NCBI RefSeq assembly: GCF_022024275.1 | Contig: NZ_CP091804.1 | Location: forward strand, 1,692,501 to 1,756,500 | Length of the DNA stretch: 64,000 bases | Origin: Sphingopyxis sp. BSN-002 | GTDB taxonomy: Bacteria > Pseudomonadota > Alphaproteobacteria > Sphingomonadales > Sphingomonadaceae | Direction of reading: 5' to 3' | Shown: piece after piece, positions 43,345 to 52,069 of the stretch | Position numbering within the stretch: position 1 is the first letter of the stretch | Layout: each line of letters opens with the position of its first letter | Translations under genes and position numbers: made by a program | Notes under the pieces: generated by a model | Seen by the model: the letters and a program-made list of their open reading frames with translations, nothing else | The model's database searches: none | Told to the model about the DNA's origin: nothing

Positions 43345-46300
43345 TACCTCCCCAGCAGCCCGCGCGCCTGACCCGCAATGTGCGACAGCATCGCGCCGTT
43401 CGGGTTCGGGATCGTCCGCGCGCGGTCGACCGTAGCCCGGAACTGCGCTACACGCGGGGCATTGTCGGCGAGCCATTTCGTCACCGCCGCATCGAGGTCG
43501 CCCTTCGGCAGCCCGGCGAGGAAGGTCAGGCGCATCTGCTGGAAATCGCGCGCAAGGCTGTTGACCAGCAGGCGCTCCCACGGATCGGCGGGGCTCATAT
43601 GCGCGGCGAGCGTCTGCGCCCAGTCCAGCCCGAGCGCTTCGCCGAGGTGCGTGAAGGCGTGCGTCACCGCGATCTCGTCGTCGCCGCGCCGCGCCGCCAG
43701 ATCGACGATGCCGATCGCGCCGTCGGTCTTGAACAGCCGCACGACGGCCGAGGTCAGCGTTTCGGGCGCGCCCGCGTCAAGCAGCTGCTGCGCAAGCATA
43801 TCCCACTGACGGCGCACCGAATCGCTGAGCAGCGCGTCAACGCCCGTCGTCAGACGATCGACCCCGGGCTCGAGCCGCGCGACCACCGGCCCCGGCTGCG
43901 ACAGCGACGAAGCGATGCGGAGCAGGTCCGCCATCTGCGAGGTCATTGCCGAAGCGGCCTGGCTGAAGAGCGAGAGGCGAATGGTCTCGTCGATCTTGGC
44001 GGTGTCGAGCGCGCCCCACAGGGCCTTCATGTCGAGCAGCCGTTCGACGGCGACAAACGCCGCCGCAATCTCGCCGAGCGAACAGCCTTCCTCTTCGACG
44101 AGTTCGAAGGGATGGACGACGCCCATGCGGTTGATGATGCGGTTTGCCAGCTTGGTCGCGATGATCTCGCGGCGGAGCTGGTGATCGGCGATCGCTGCCG
44201 CGAAGTCGCGCTGCATTTCAGCCGGGAAAGCGGCCGCAAGGTCGCTCGCGAGGGCCGGATCGTTGGGCAGATCGCTGTCCTCGATCGCATCCTGCAGCGC
44301 CAGCTTGGCGGTCGAAAGCAGCACCGCGAGTTCGGGCCGCGTGAAGCCGCGGCCTTCCTGCGCGCGCCGGAGCAGCTCGTCGTTCGCGGCCAGCCCCTCG
44401 ACCTTGCGGTCGAGCCGGCCCGTCGCTTCGAAATTCTCCATGATCCGGACGAGCGAGGGCACGGCGGCCGCGCCGCCCTTTTCGGCGATCGACAGCGCCA
44501 GTGCCTGCAGGCGATTGTCCTCGAGCACCAGGGCCGACACATCGTCGGTCATCCGCACGAGCAGCGCGTCGCGATCCTCCTGCGACAGGCGGCCTTCGAT
44601 CATTTCGCGGTTGAGCGCGATCTTGATGTTGACCTCGTTATCCGAGCAGTCGACGCCCGCGCTGTTGTCGATGAAGTCGGTGTTGATCCGCCCGCCCTTC
44701 GCCGAGAAAGCGATGCGCGCAGCCTGGGTCGTGCCAAGGTTTGCGCCTTCGCCCACCGCCCGGACGCGCAGATCCTCGGCATCGACGCGCAGCGCATCGT
44801 TCGCGGGATCGCCAACCTCGGCATTGTTCTGGCTCGCGGCCTTCACATAGGTGCCGATGCCGCCGAACCAGAGCAGGTCGGCGGGCGCCTTCAGGATCGC
44901 CGAGATCAGCGCACCCGGCTCGATCTCCGCCTGCGACAGGCCAAGCATCGCCTGCACTTCGGGGGTGAGCGGAATGCTCTTCTGGCTGCGCGGGAAAACG
45001 CCGCCGCCCTTCGAGATCAGCTTCTTGTCATAATCTTCCCAACTCGACCGCGGCAGGTTGAACATCCGCTCGCGCTCCTTCCAGCTCTTCGCCGGATCGG
45101 GGCTCGGGTCGAGGAAGATATGACGATGGTCGAACGCCGCGACGAGCTGGATCGCCTTCGACAGCAGCATGCCGTTGCCGAACACGTCACCCGACATGTC
45201 CCCACAACCGACGACGCGGATGGGATCGGTCTGCACATCGACGCCCATTTCGGCGAAGTGGCGCTGGACCGAGACCCACGCACCCTTGGCGGTGATGCCC
45301 ATCGCCTTGTGGTCATAGCCCTTCGATCCGCCGCTGGCGAACGCGTCGCCCAGCCAGAAATCGCGCTCCATCGCGAGGCCGTTGGCGACGTCGGAGAAGG
45401 TCGCGGTGCCCTTGTCGGCGGCGACGACGAAATAGGGATCCTCGCCGTCGCGGATCACGACGCTCTTCGGGTGGACGACCTTGCCGGCGACGATATTGTC
45501 GGTGATCGACAGCAGCGACCGGATGAAGATGCGATAGCATTCGGTGCCTTCGGCAAACCAGGCGTCGCGGTCTTCGGCCGGGCTCGGCAAGGCCTTCGGA
45601 TAGAAGCCGCCCTTCGCGCCGGTCGGCACGATGACGGCATTCTTCACGCGCTGCGCCTTCATCAGGCCAAGGATCTCGGTGCGGAAATCGTCGCGGCGAT
45701 CGGACCAGCGAAGGCCGCCACGCGCGACCGGACCGGCACGCAGGTGAATGCCCTCGACCCGCGGCGAATAGACCCAGACCTCGCGCCACGGCAGCGGCTT
45801 CGGCAGGCCCGGAACGAGCGTACTGTCGATCTTGAATGCCAGCGCTTCGGCGGCGGCGGGGGCGAACGCATTGGTGCGCAGCGTCGCGCCGATGACGGCG
45901 TGAAACTGGCGCAGGATGCGGTCGTCGTCGATCGACTGGATGTCGGCGAAACCGGCAAGAATTTCGGCGTCGAGCGCCTCGGCGCGCGCGGCATCCTTTG
46001 TCTTGGGATCGTGAAGCGCGCGGAAACGCTCGACGAGCGCGGCGGTCAGCTTCGGCGCGTGGCGGAGCGCCGAGACCACCGTGTCCATGCCATAGCTCGA
46101 TCCGCCCTGGCGCATGTAGCGGAACCAGGCGCGCAGCCAGACGATCGCCTGCGGGTCGGTCTGCGTCACGAGCACCAGCTCGTTGAACGCGTCATTCTCT
46201 GCCTTGCCGTCGAGCACCGCGGCGATCGCGCCCTCGATGACCTCGACGTGAGGAAGCAACGCGGTTTCATCGACCGAGCCGGGCAGGCGCAGCGAGAAAT

Positions 46301-48044
46301 CGTGAATGAAGGTCGGCGCCTCTGCCTCGCCTTCGCTCGCGCGAACATTGAGTTCGGTCGGGATTTCCTCGAGCACCTCGAAGCCGAAATGTTCGAGCGC
46401 CGGAACCACGTCCGACAGCGCGAGCGGGCCGGCGGCGCTATACACCTTGAGACGCAGGCGATCGTCCCCGTCGAGGCTCTTTTTGGCGAGGCGGACGCTG
46501 CGCGGATTGTCCGCATCGAGATCGCGCAGGCGCAGGATGTCGCGCGCCGCTTCCTCGGGATTGTAGAGATTGCGGTAATTGGCCGGGAACAGCGGCGCGA
46601 AGCGCGATGCCAGTGCGGCCGCGCGGCCCGCGTCGCCGCGCTTGGCGAGCGCAGCCTCGACCTCGGGCTGCCAGCCGCGCACCATCTGTTCGAGCTGGGC
46701 ATTGAGCGTCGCCGTATCCGGAACCACCCCGCCGCTGCGCAGGTCGAGCGTATAACGAAGCAGGGCGGCACCGCCGTCCTCGAGCACCATCGTCCAGCCG
46801 ATGACGCCGGCCCGGGCTTCACGCACCAGCAGCGATTCGACGGCAAGCCGGCGGCCGGTCGACACTTCGTCGCGCGGCAACCAGACGAACGCGAACAGAT
46901 GGCGACCGAGCGCGCTCTGCACCATCACGATCTTCGGGCGCGGACGATCGGTGATCGACATCGAGGTCAACACCAGATCCTCGAGCGAGGCGGTATCGAA
47001 AGCGATCAGCAAATCGTGCGGCAATGCGGTCAGCGCATGCGCCAACGCCTTGCCCGCGTGGCCCGTCGGGTCGAACCCGAATTTCGCCATCAGCGCCTCG
47101 AGCTGCGCGCGCAGCATCGGTACCTTCGCAGGCGGAGTCGACAGGGCCGCGCTGGTCCACAGACCGGCATGGATCGACAGCCGTTCGACCTTCTTGCCCT
47201 TTAGTTCGGGCACGACGACGAGATCGAGGAGGACGCGGCGGTGCACTGCGGACAGGCGGTTGGACTTGATGAGCAGCGGCGACTGCCCGCCCTTGTCGAA
47301 ATAACCGAACGCCGCTTCCAGCGCATTGGGCGACAGGAGCTGGCTTTCGCTGCTCGACGAAATGCCGAGCGCGTCGTGTACCGCACCGTCGCGCGTGCGC
47401 CATTCATGGCCGAGTTGCGTCATTGCGCCGCCTTCGAACCAGCGGAGCAGTTCGGCGGCTTCGCCCTCGGCGCGCATGGCGGCATCGGCGAGCATCGCCG
47501 CGCGCATCGCGCGCCAGTCGGCAACCGCGGCGCGAACGTCGGCCAACGCCGCCTCAAGCCCGTCCAGCAGGCGGCGGCGCGCACGCGCATCGCCGCGCTC
47601 GAGCTCCATATAGATAACCGACTCGCGGTCGCCGCCGGTCTTTCCGGCGTCGGCGCTCGTCAGCTTGCCCTTCGCGTCGCGCTCGACCGAAACGACCGGG
47701 TGCAGGATACGGTGGATCGCGAGGCCCTGTGCGCCGACGATCTGCGACACGGAATCGACAAGGAAGGGCATGTCGTCGTTGACGACCACCAGCCGCATCC
47801 GGCGGTCGGTGCTGTCCGCGGCCATCGGCTCGAGCGCCAGCGACGGCTTGTCCTCCTTGCGCTCAAGCGACGCGCGCGCGGCGAATTCGCCCGCGGCGGC
47901 AAGCGCCTTGGCATCCAGATCGTCGCCTTCGCCGGGCAGCGCACTTCCGTGCAGGGCAGCTTGATAGGCTTTGGCGATTTTCGTGGGGACTTGGGCCGCC
48001 GGTGCGATGTCGGCTTCCGGCGTATCGGTCAGATCAGAGGGCAT
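43344..48044 (-). CDS. gdhB: Large NAD-specific glutamate dehydrogenase
   Basis: 1566 residues, the 180-kDa class. It oxidises glutamate to 2-oxoglutarate with NAD. The N-terminal 700 residues hold regulatory ACT-like regions (RLVVVNDDMPFLVDSV near 80). The catalytic domain begins around residue 730 and contains KNAVIVPTGAKGGFYPKALP, with the substrate-binding lysines, and VVGCGDMSGDVFGNGML. A C-terminal helical domain completes it. Length is complete. No clear Shine-Dalgarno precedes the ATG. An ATP-grasp gene follows, coupled by TAATG. The 225-base spacer upstream carries an AT-rich patch that probably holds its promoter. Confidence 0.93.
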   Translation of the reverse strand: MPSDLTDTPEADIAPAAQVPTKIAKAYQAALHGSALPGEGDDLDAKALAAAGEFAARASLERKEDKPSLALEPMAADSTDRRMRLVVVNDDMPFLVDSVSQIVGAQGLAIHRILHPVVSVERDAKGKLTSADAGKTGGDRESVIYMELERGDARARRRLLDGLEAALADVRAAVADWRAMRAAMLADAAMRAEGEAAELLRWFEGGAMTQLGHEWRTRDGAVHDALGISSSSESQLLSPNALEAAFGYFDKGGQSPLLIKSNRLSAVHRRVLLDLVVVPELKGKKVERLSIHAGLWTSAALSTPPAKVPMLRAQLEALMAKFGFDPTGHAGKALAHALTALPHDLLIAFDTASLEDLVLTSMSITDRPRPKIVMVQSALGRHLFAFVWLPRDEVSTGRRLAVESLLVREARAGVIGWTMVLEDGGAALLRYTLDLRSGGVVPDTATLNAQLEQMVRGWQPEVEAALAKRGDAGRAAALASRFAPLFPANYRNLYNPEEAARDILRLRDLDADNPRSVRLAKKSLDGDDRLRLKVYSAAGPLALSDVVPALEHFGFEVLEEIPTELNVRASEGEAEAPTFIHDFSLRLPGSVDETALLPHVEVIEGAIAAVLDGKAENDAFNELVLVTQTDPQAIVWLRAWFRYMRQGGSSYGMDTVVSALRHAPKLTAALVERFRALHDPKTKDAARAEALDAEILAGFADIQSIDDDRILRQFHAVIGATLRTNAFAPAAAEALAFKIDSTLVPGLPKPLPWREVWVYSPRVEGIHLRAGPVARGGLRWSDRRDDFRTEILGLMKAQRVKNAVIVPTGAKGGFYPKALPSPAEDRDAWFAEGTECYRIFIRSLLSITDNIVAGKVVHPKSVVIRDGEDPYFVVAADKGTATFSDVANGLAMERDFWLGDAFASGGSKGYDHKAMGITAKGAWVSVQRHFAEMGVDVQTDPIRVVGCGDMSGDVFGNGMLLSKAIQLVAAFDHRHIFLDPSPDPAKSWKERERMFNLPRSSWEDYDKKLISKGGGVFPRSQKSIPLTPEVQAMLGLSQAEIEPGALISAILKAPADLLWFGGIGTYVKAASQNNAEVGDPANDALRVDAEDLRVRAVGEGANLGTTQAARIAFSAKGGRINTDFIDNSAGVDCSDNEVNIKIALNREMIEGRLSQEDRDALLVRMTDDVSALVLEDNRLQALALSIAEKGGAAAVPSLVRIMENFEATGRLDRKVEGLAANDELLRRAQEGRGFTRPELAVLLSTAKLALQDAIEDSDLPNDPALASDLAAAFPAEMQRDFAAAIADHQLRREIIATKLANRIINRMGVVHPFELVEEEGCSLGEIAAAFVAVERLLDMKALWGALDTAKIDETIRLSLFSQAASAMTSQMADLLRIASSLSQPGPVVARLEPGVDRLTTGVDALLSDSVRRQWDMLAQQLLDAGAPETLTSAVVRLFKTDGAIGIVDLAARRGDDEIAVTHAFTHLGEALGLDWAQTLAAHMSPADPWERLLVNSLARDFQQMRLTFLAGLPKGDLDAAVTKWLADNAPRVAQFRATVDRARTIPNPNGAMLSHIAGQARGLLGR

Positions 48045-48269
48045 AAGGGTAGTACATCCCGAACCAAGGTTGGCAGGCCTCTACCGGGGGGACCGGCCGG
48101 CCCGTTCGCTGAATATCCCTATGCGCCTCTGCGACGCGAGGTTCAACACCCCGCGAACAGGTCGCGTAAAATTATTTCAATTTTTGGTTTGTCTATTGCG
48201 CACACGACGAAGCGGCCGGGAACCGACCGCTTCAACCCGCAAGGATGGCCGCACCTTGGCGCCAAATTC

Positions 48270-49619
48270 TTACGGCGCGATGGCGATTGCCTTTTTGGCG
48301 AGCTTCGCGATCAGCGCCGGATCGTCGGCGGCCTTCGCGACGATGCCGATATGGCCGCCGGGCATCGCGCGCGCGATCAACATCACGAATTCGGCATCCC
48401 CCGCGTCATGTTCGAGGATGATTGCGGGATGCGCACGGCGAAGCGCCTCGATGGCATCCTCGGCCCCCTCGGCTACGGCTTCAGGCTTGCGGCGCGCGCG
48501 CGCGTCCTTGACGAGGCCCTTCAGCCCGCCCGGATAACGGTCGAGATAGGCGGCAAGTTCGCCGCGAGCGACGCCCTCTTCCTTCGCGTGGCCAAGCACG
48601 CACGCGTATTCGGCGAGACGCGTCTTGTCGTAGGTCGCCCCGAAAACAAGCTTCACGACCGGCGTCATCGGCGCGCGATCCTGTGCCTGCAGTCCGGCAT
48701 CGGCAAGCAGTTCGGCGAACGCCTCGGGCTGCGTATCGGCGGCGAGCGCAAAATCCCAAGCCTTGCTCACCGCCTGATAGAGCGCGGTGCGGCTGCGGCT
48801 GTCGGCGGCAATCGCCCGCTCGGCGGTTTCGCGCGCGAGCGCCAGCCAGTCTGCAAGTTCGGCCTCGGTACCCGGATCCTCGGCTGTCGCGGCGTCATCC
48901 TCTCCGGCGAAGGTGTCGGCTGAAAGCCCGGTTTCATCCGCCGCCTCGGCAAGCGCGGCGAAGCCCGGCGTCGCATCGATCGCCACGTCGTCGTCGATAT
49001 GTTCGGAATCGGGGCCGTCGGCCCAGACCGGTACGGGCGCAGTGAGCGGCGCCGCGCTGCGCAACGCCTGTTCGACCGAAAGCTGGAGTTCCTCTTCCTG
49101 ATCGGCGGGAACGCCTTCCTTCCAGTTGATCACCCCCATGATGAAGTCGATCGTGTCATCGTCCGACGAGAAGGGCAACAGGATGCCGCGGTACATGATG
49201 TTCACGCCGCGATCGTTGACGAACTCGGCCTCGAAACCGATCGGCGCGCGATTGGCGATGATCTGGAGATAATGGTCGGTCAGCCGCGAGAGCAGCGAAC
49301 GGCCCGGAATCTGGCTGATATAGTGAACATCGTCGTCGATCTGCGATTCCGCGCGCAACGTCTCGCCGACGAAGGAGAGGCCCGGATTGTCGATTCCCTG
49401 GGTAAAGTCGAGCAGTACCGAGTGCGGCCCGAAATCGGCCCCGTCGAGATCGAGGTCCTCGACCGACGGATAGGCGCGGTCCGAAAGCAGCGAAGCCCAG
49501 TAATTATAGGCCCGCACCTGCATCCGGCGCTCGTCGACGCCGACGGAGGGAGGCGCGTCGATCGCGCCGTCATCCTGATCGTGGCTACCCGAAAGCAGGC
49601 CGCGCAAGCTGTCCATCAT
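48270..49619 (-). CDS. PAS-like domain protein of unknown function
   Basis: About 449 residues from ATGATG at 49619, with GGGGAC upstream; an ATG at 49652 is also in frame. Residues about 25-170 match the PAS_5-type layout (RAYNYWASLLSDRAYPSVEDLD, GRSLLSRLTDHYLQIIANRAPIGFEAEF, RGILLPFSSDDDTIDFIMGVINW). The middle is acidic and Ala-rich. The C-terminal region has RAHPAIILEHDAGDAEFVMLIARAMPGG. There is no output domain such as a kinase or cyclase. It lies upstream of GDH on the same strand, but a separate unit is likely. Confidence 0.75.
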   Translation of the reverse strand: MMDSLRGLLSGSHDQDDGAIDAPPSVGVDERRMQVRAYNYWASLLSDRAYPSVEDLDLDGADFGPHSVLLDFTQGIDNPGLSFVGETLRAESQIDDDVHYISQIPGRSLLSRLTDHYLQIIANRAPIGFEAEFVNDRGVNIMYRGILLPFSSDDDTIDFIMGVINWKEGVPADQEEELQLSVEQALRSAAPLTAPVPVWADGPDSEHIDDDVAIDATPGFAALAEAADETGLSADTFAGEDDAATAEDPGTEAELADWLALARETAERAIAADSRSRTALYQAVSKAWDFALAADTQPEAFAELLADAGLQAQDRAPMTPVVKLVFGATYDKTRLAEYACVLGHAKEEGVARGELAAYLDRYPGGLKGLVKDARARRKPEAVAEGAEDAIEALRRAHPAIILEHDAGDAEFVMLIARAMPGGHIGIVAKAADDPALIAKLAKKAIAIAP

Positions 49620-49732
49620 ATGTCCCCAGTCGCAAACATCGGCGAATGTCATGCACCGGTAGTGGTAAAGGCCGCGTAAACGATGCCGCCGCGAGCCACC
49701 TTATGCGACAGTTTCGCGCGCGCGGCGGGCGC

Positions 49733-50113
49733 CTATGCCAGCCGCGTGTCGATCGGCAGGCCGTTCTTCAACGTCAGCGTCACGGGCGTCCGCTCGGCGA
49801 TGTCGGCCATGCGCGCCTTCTGTTCGTCGTCGAGGCCGGCAATCGTCAGCGTGCGGTCGATGCGGCGCTCGTCGGTGCCGTGAAGGCGCAGGCCGACGTC
49901 GAGCGATTCAAGCGGCCAGCCCTTGCGGTCGGCATACATGCGCAGCGTGATCGCGGTGCAGGCACCGAGACTGGCGAGCAGCAGATCATAGGGCGCGAAA
50001 CCGGCTCCCTGCCCGCCGAGCGCCGGCGGCTCGTCGGCGACGAGGTCGCGGCCGCCGACGTGAATTTCGGTGCGATATTTGTCCTCGCCGATGCGGGCGG
50101 TGCCATAGGCCAT
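49733..50113 (-). CDS. OsmC-family peroxiredoxin-like protein
   Basis: 126 residues from the ATG at 50113. The OsmC fold is supported by GGQGAGFAPYDLLLASLGACTAITLRMYADRKGW, which holds the second catalytic cysteine (C in GACT). The first redox cysteine expected near the N-terminus is not obvious, so thiol peroxidase activity is uncertain. It starts 13 bases after the TetR gene and is probably co-transcribed with it, which suggests a role in the same stress response. Confidence 0.85.
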   Translation of the reverse strand: MAYGTARIGEDKYRTEIHVGGRDLVADEPPALGGQGAGFAPYDLLLASLGACTAITLRMYADRKGWPLESLDVGLRLHGTDERRIDRTLTIAGLDDEQKARMADIAERTPVTLTLKNGLPIDTRLA

Positions 50114-50126
50114 ACCGGTATCTCCG

Positions 50127-50774
50127 TTACGCGATCTGGAAGTGGTGGAAGAAAGGCTGCAGCCGCCAGCGGATCTGCGTCTCGTCGGGGATGCCATCCT
50201 CGACGCCCAGGAGCCGGCTGAGCATCGTATCGCCCGAAACGATCGACAGGAACAGATGCGCCGTGGCCTCCGGATCGTCGATCGCGGCCACGCCCGCCTT
50301 CCCCCAGCCCGCGAACAATTCGGTCAGCTCGGCAATGAAGGGCAGATGCAGATCGCGATAGGTCTGCAACGCGAAATCGCGGTCGCGAAGCCCTTCGGAA
50401 ACCAGCATCCGCAACAGCGCCACGGTGCTTGGCGATTGCCAGAGCTCGATCTCGCGGCGAACGAAGCCCATCAATATCTCGACGACCGACGTGTCCGGTG
50501 CGCTGACCTGATTGACCCGGCCCTGCATCGTCTCGTCGCGCCAGCGGATGGCGATCGCATGGAGCAGCCCCTGCTTGTTGCCGAACAGCTCATAGAGCGT
50601 TGCGAGCGAACCGCCCGAGCGCCGCACGATCTCGGCAAGACTCGTCCTGTCATATCCCTGTTCCATGAACAGCGCTTCGGCGGCGTCGAGAATCGCCTCA
50701 TGCCGCCGTTCGCGCGGGCTTGACGGCTCGCTCGGCCTACCTGTCCGACACAATGCCACTTCATTCGTATCCAA
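50127..50774 (-). CDS. TetR/AcrR-family repressor of the adjacent efflux operon
   Basis: 215 residues. The N-terminal HTH covers about 22-70 (AILDAAEALFMEQGYDRTSLAEIVRRSGGSLATLYELFGNKQGLL). The rest is the helical ligand domain, with FQPFF-like end features typical of AcrR regulators. The start codon is a TTG at 50774 with GAGAGGGA upstream. It diverges from the RND pump genes across a 112-base spacer that holds a perfect 16-bp palindrome, so autoregulation and pump repression are likely. Confidence 0.88.
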   Translation of the reverse strand: MDTNEVALCRTGRPSEPSSPRERRHEAILDAAEALFMEQGYDRTSLAEIVRRSGGSLATLYELFGNKQGLLHAIAIRWRDETMQGRVNQVSAPDTSVVEILMGFVRREIELWQSPSTVALLRMLVSEGLRDRDFALQTYRDLHLPFIAELTELFAGWGKAGVAAIDDPEATAHLFLSIVSGDTMLSRLLGVEDGIPDETQIRWRLQPFFHHFQIA

Positions 50775-50801
50775 TGGCCATCCCTCTCCCTTGCCCTTTT
50801 C

Positions 50802-50817
50802 TGTAATTTAAATTACA
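50802..50817. promoter_or_regulatory. 16-bp palindromic operator between tetR and the RND operon
   Basis: TGTAATTTAAATTACA is a perfect inverted repeat, AT-rich in GC-rich surroundings, located 27 bases upstream of the tetR start and 69 bases upstream of the pump operon. Position, symmetry and size fit a TetR-family operator that controls both directions. Confidence 0.7.
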
Positions 50818-50886
50818 CCGCGTCAAAGCGCAACGGTTTCCATCCGTCGACGTTCACCGAAAACAGCGAATTTTTCAGGGGTCCAT

Positions 50887-52059
50887 ATGAGTCGCGTCCG
50901 TTCCTTTGCAAGCGCCGCCAGTGCGGCGCTGGCCTTCTCGTTGGTGCTGGCCGCCTGTTCGTCGGAGGCGCCCCCCGCGCCGCCGCCGCCCGAGGTCAAT
51001 ATTGTCACCGTCGGCACCCAGGCGATCCCCAACGTCATCGAACTACCCGGCCGCGTACAGGCCTATCGTACCGCCGAAGTACGCGCGCGCGTCGACGGCA
51101 TCGTCGAAAGCCGGCTGTTCGAAGAGGGCAGCTATGTCTCCGCCGGAAAGGCATTGTTCCGCATCGATCCGCGCCAGCTGACCGCCAACGTCAACGCCGC
51201 CCGCGCCCAGCTCGCCCGCGCGCAGGCAACCGCCGCGAATGCCCGGCAAGTCGTGAATCGCTATCAGCCCTTGTTGTCCGAACAGGCGATCGGCAAACAG
51301 GAATATGACGCCGCGGTCGCGGCGCAGCGCACCGCCGAGGCCGACGTCCAGTCGGCGCAGGCCAATCTGGATTCGGCGCGCCTCAGCCTCGGCTATGCGA
51401 CCGTCACCGCACCGATCAGCGGTCGCGCCCGCCGCGCGGAGGTGACCGAAGGGGCTCTCGTCAGCGCCGGACAGGGCACCCTGCTGACGACGATCGAACA
51501 GATCGACCGCGTCTATGTGAACTTCGGCCAGTCGAGTTCGGACCTGATGGCGATCCGTCGCGACATGGAGAGCGGGAAGCTCGAAGTTCCGCCGGTCGGC
51601 CGCGTCGCGGTCGACCTGATCCTCGAAGACGGCACCCCCTATCCGGTGGTCGGCCATCTCGATTTCTTCGACCTGTCGATCGACGAGGCGACCGGCACCG
51701 CGGCACTGCGCGCCGAATTCCCGAACCCCGTCAACGGACTGCTGCCGGGCCAGTTCGTGCGCGCCCGGATCAAGGCGGGCATCCGGCCCAACGGCATCCT
51801 GATTCCGCAGCGCGCGGTGAAGCTGTCGGCGGACGCCGCGACGGTGATGATCCTCGATTCGAAGAATGTCGTGACGGTCCGCCCCGTGAAGCTCGGGATG
51901 ATGCAGCAGGGACAATGGGCGATCCTCGACGGCCTGCGGCCCGGCGATCGCGTGATCGTCGACGGGCTGCAAAAGGTCCAGCCGGGCCAGCCCGCAAAGG
52001 TTGCGGGCAAGGCCGCGACGCGCCCGACCCCCGCCAAGACCGCGACGACCAAACGCTGA
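50887..52059 (+). CDS. RND efflux periplasmic adaptor (membrane fusion protein)
   Basis: 390 residues. A lipoprotein signal ends at LAAC (Cys near residue 23). The barrel-sandwich and hairpin region shows ELPGRVQAYRTAEVRARVDGIVESRLFEEGSYV and LLSEQAIGKQEYDAAVAAQ, and the lipoyl return SARLSLGYATVTAPISGRARRA. It bridges the inner membrane pump and the outer membrane channel. It is the first gene of a three-gene operon under the divergent TetR regulator. A short Lys/Thr/Pro tail ends the protein. Confidence 0.93.
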   Translation: MSRVRSFASAASAALAFSLVLAACSSEAPPAPPPPEVNIVTVGTQAIPNVIELPGRVQAYRTAEVRARVDGIVESRLFEEGSYVSAGKALFRIDPRQLTANVNAARAQLARAQATAANARQVVNRYQPLLSEQAIGKQEYDAAVAAQRTAEADVQSAQANLDSARLSLGYATVTAPISGRARRAEVTEGALVSAGQGTLLTTIEQIDRVYVNFGQSSSDLMAIRRDMESGKLEVPPVGRVAVDLILEDGTPYPVVGHLDFFDLSIDEATGTAALRAEFPNPVNGLLPGQFVRARIKAGIRPNGILIPQRAVKLSADAATVMILDSKNVVTVRPVKLGMMQQGQWAILDGLRPGDRVIVDGLQKVQPGQPAKVAGKAATRPTPAKTATTKR

Positions 52060-52069
52060 GCCCGATCCC

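Noticed and set aside
43380..47204. Uninterrupted 1274-codon frame on the plus strand opposite glutamate dehydrogenase
   Set aside because: It is antisense to a clear GDH gene and is rich in Arg/His/Asp with no recognisable domain. Long antisense frames are expected at this GC content.
48180..48240. Terminator after the PAS-like gene (GAAGCGG/CCGCTTC stem)
   Set aside because: The 7-bp stem has an 11-base loop and no T-run follows on the minus strand, so it is too weak to list as a terminator.
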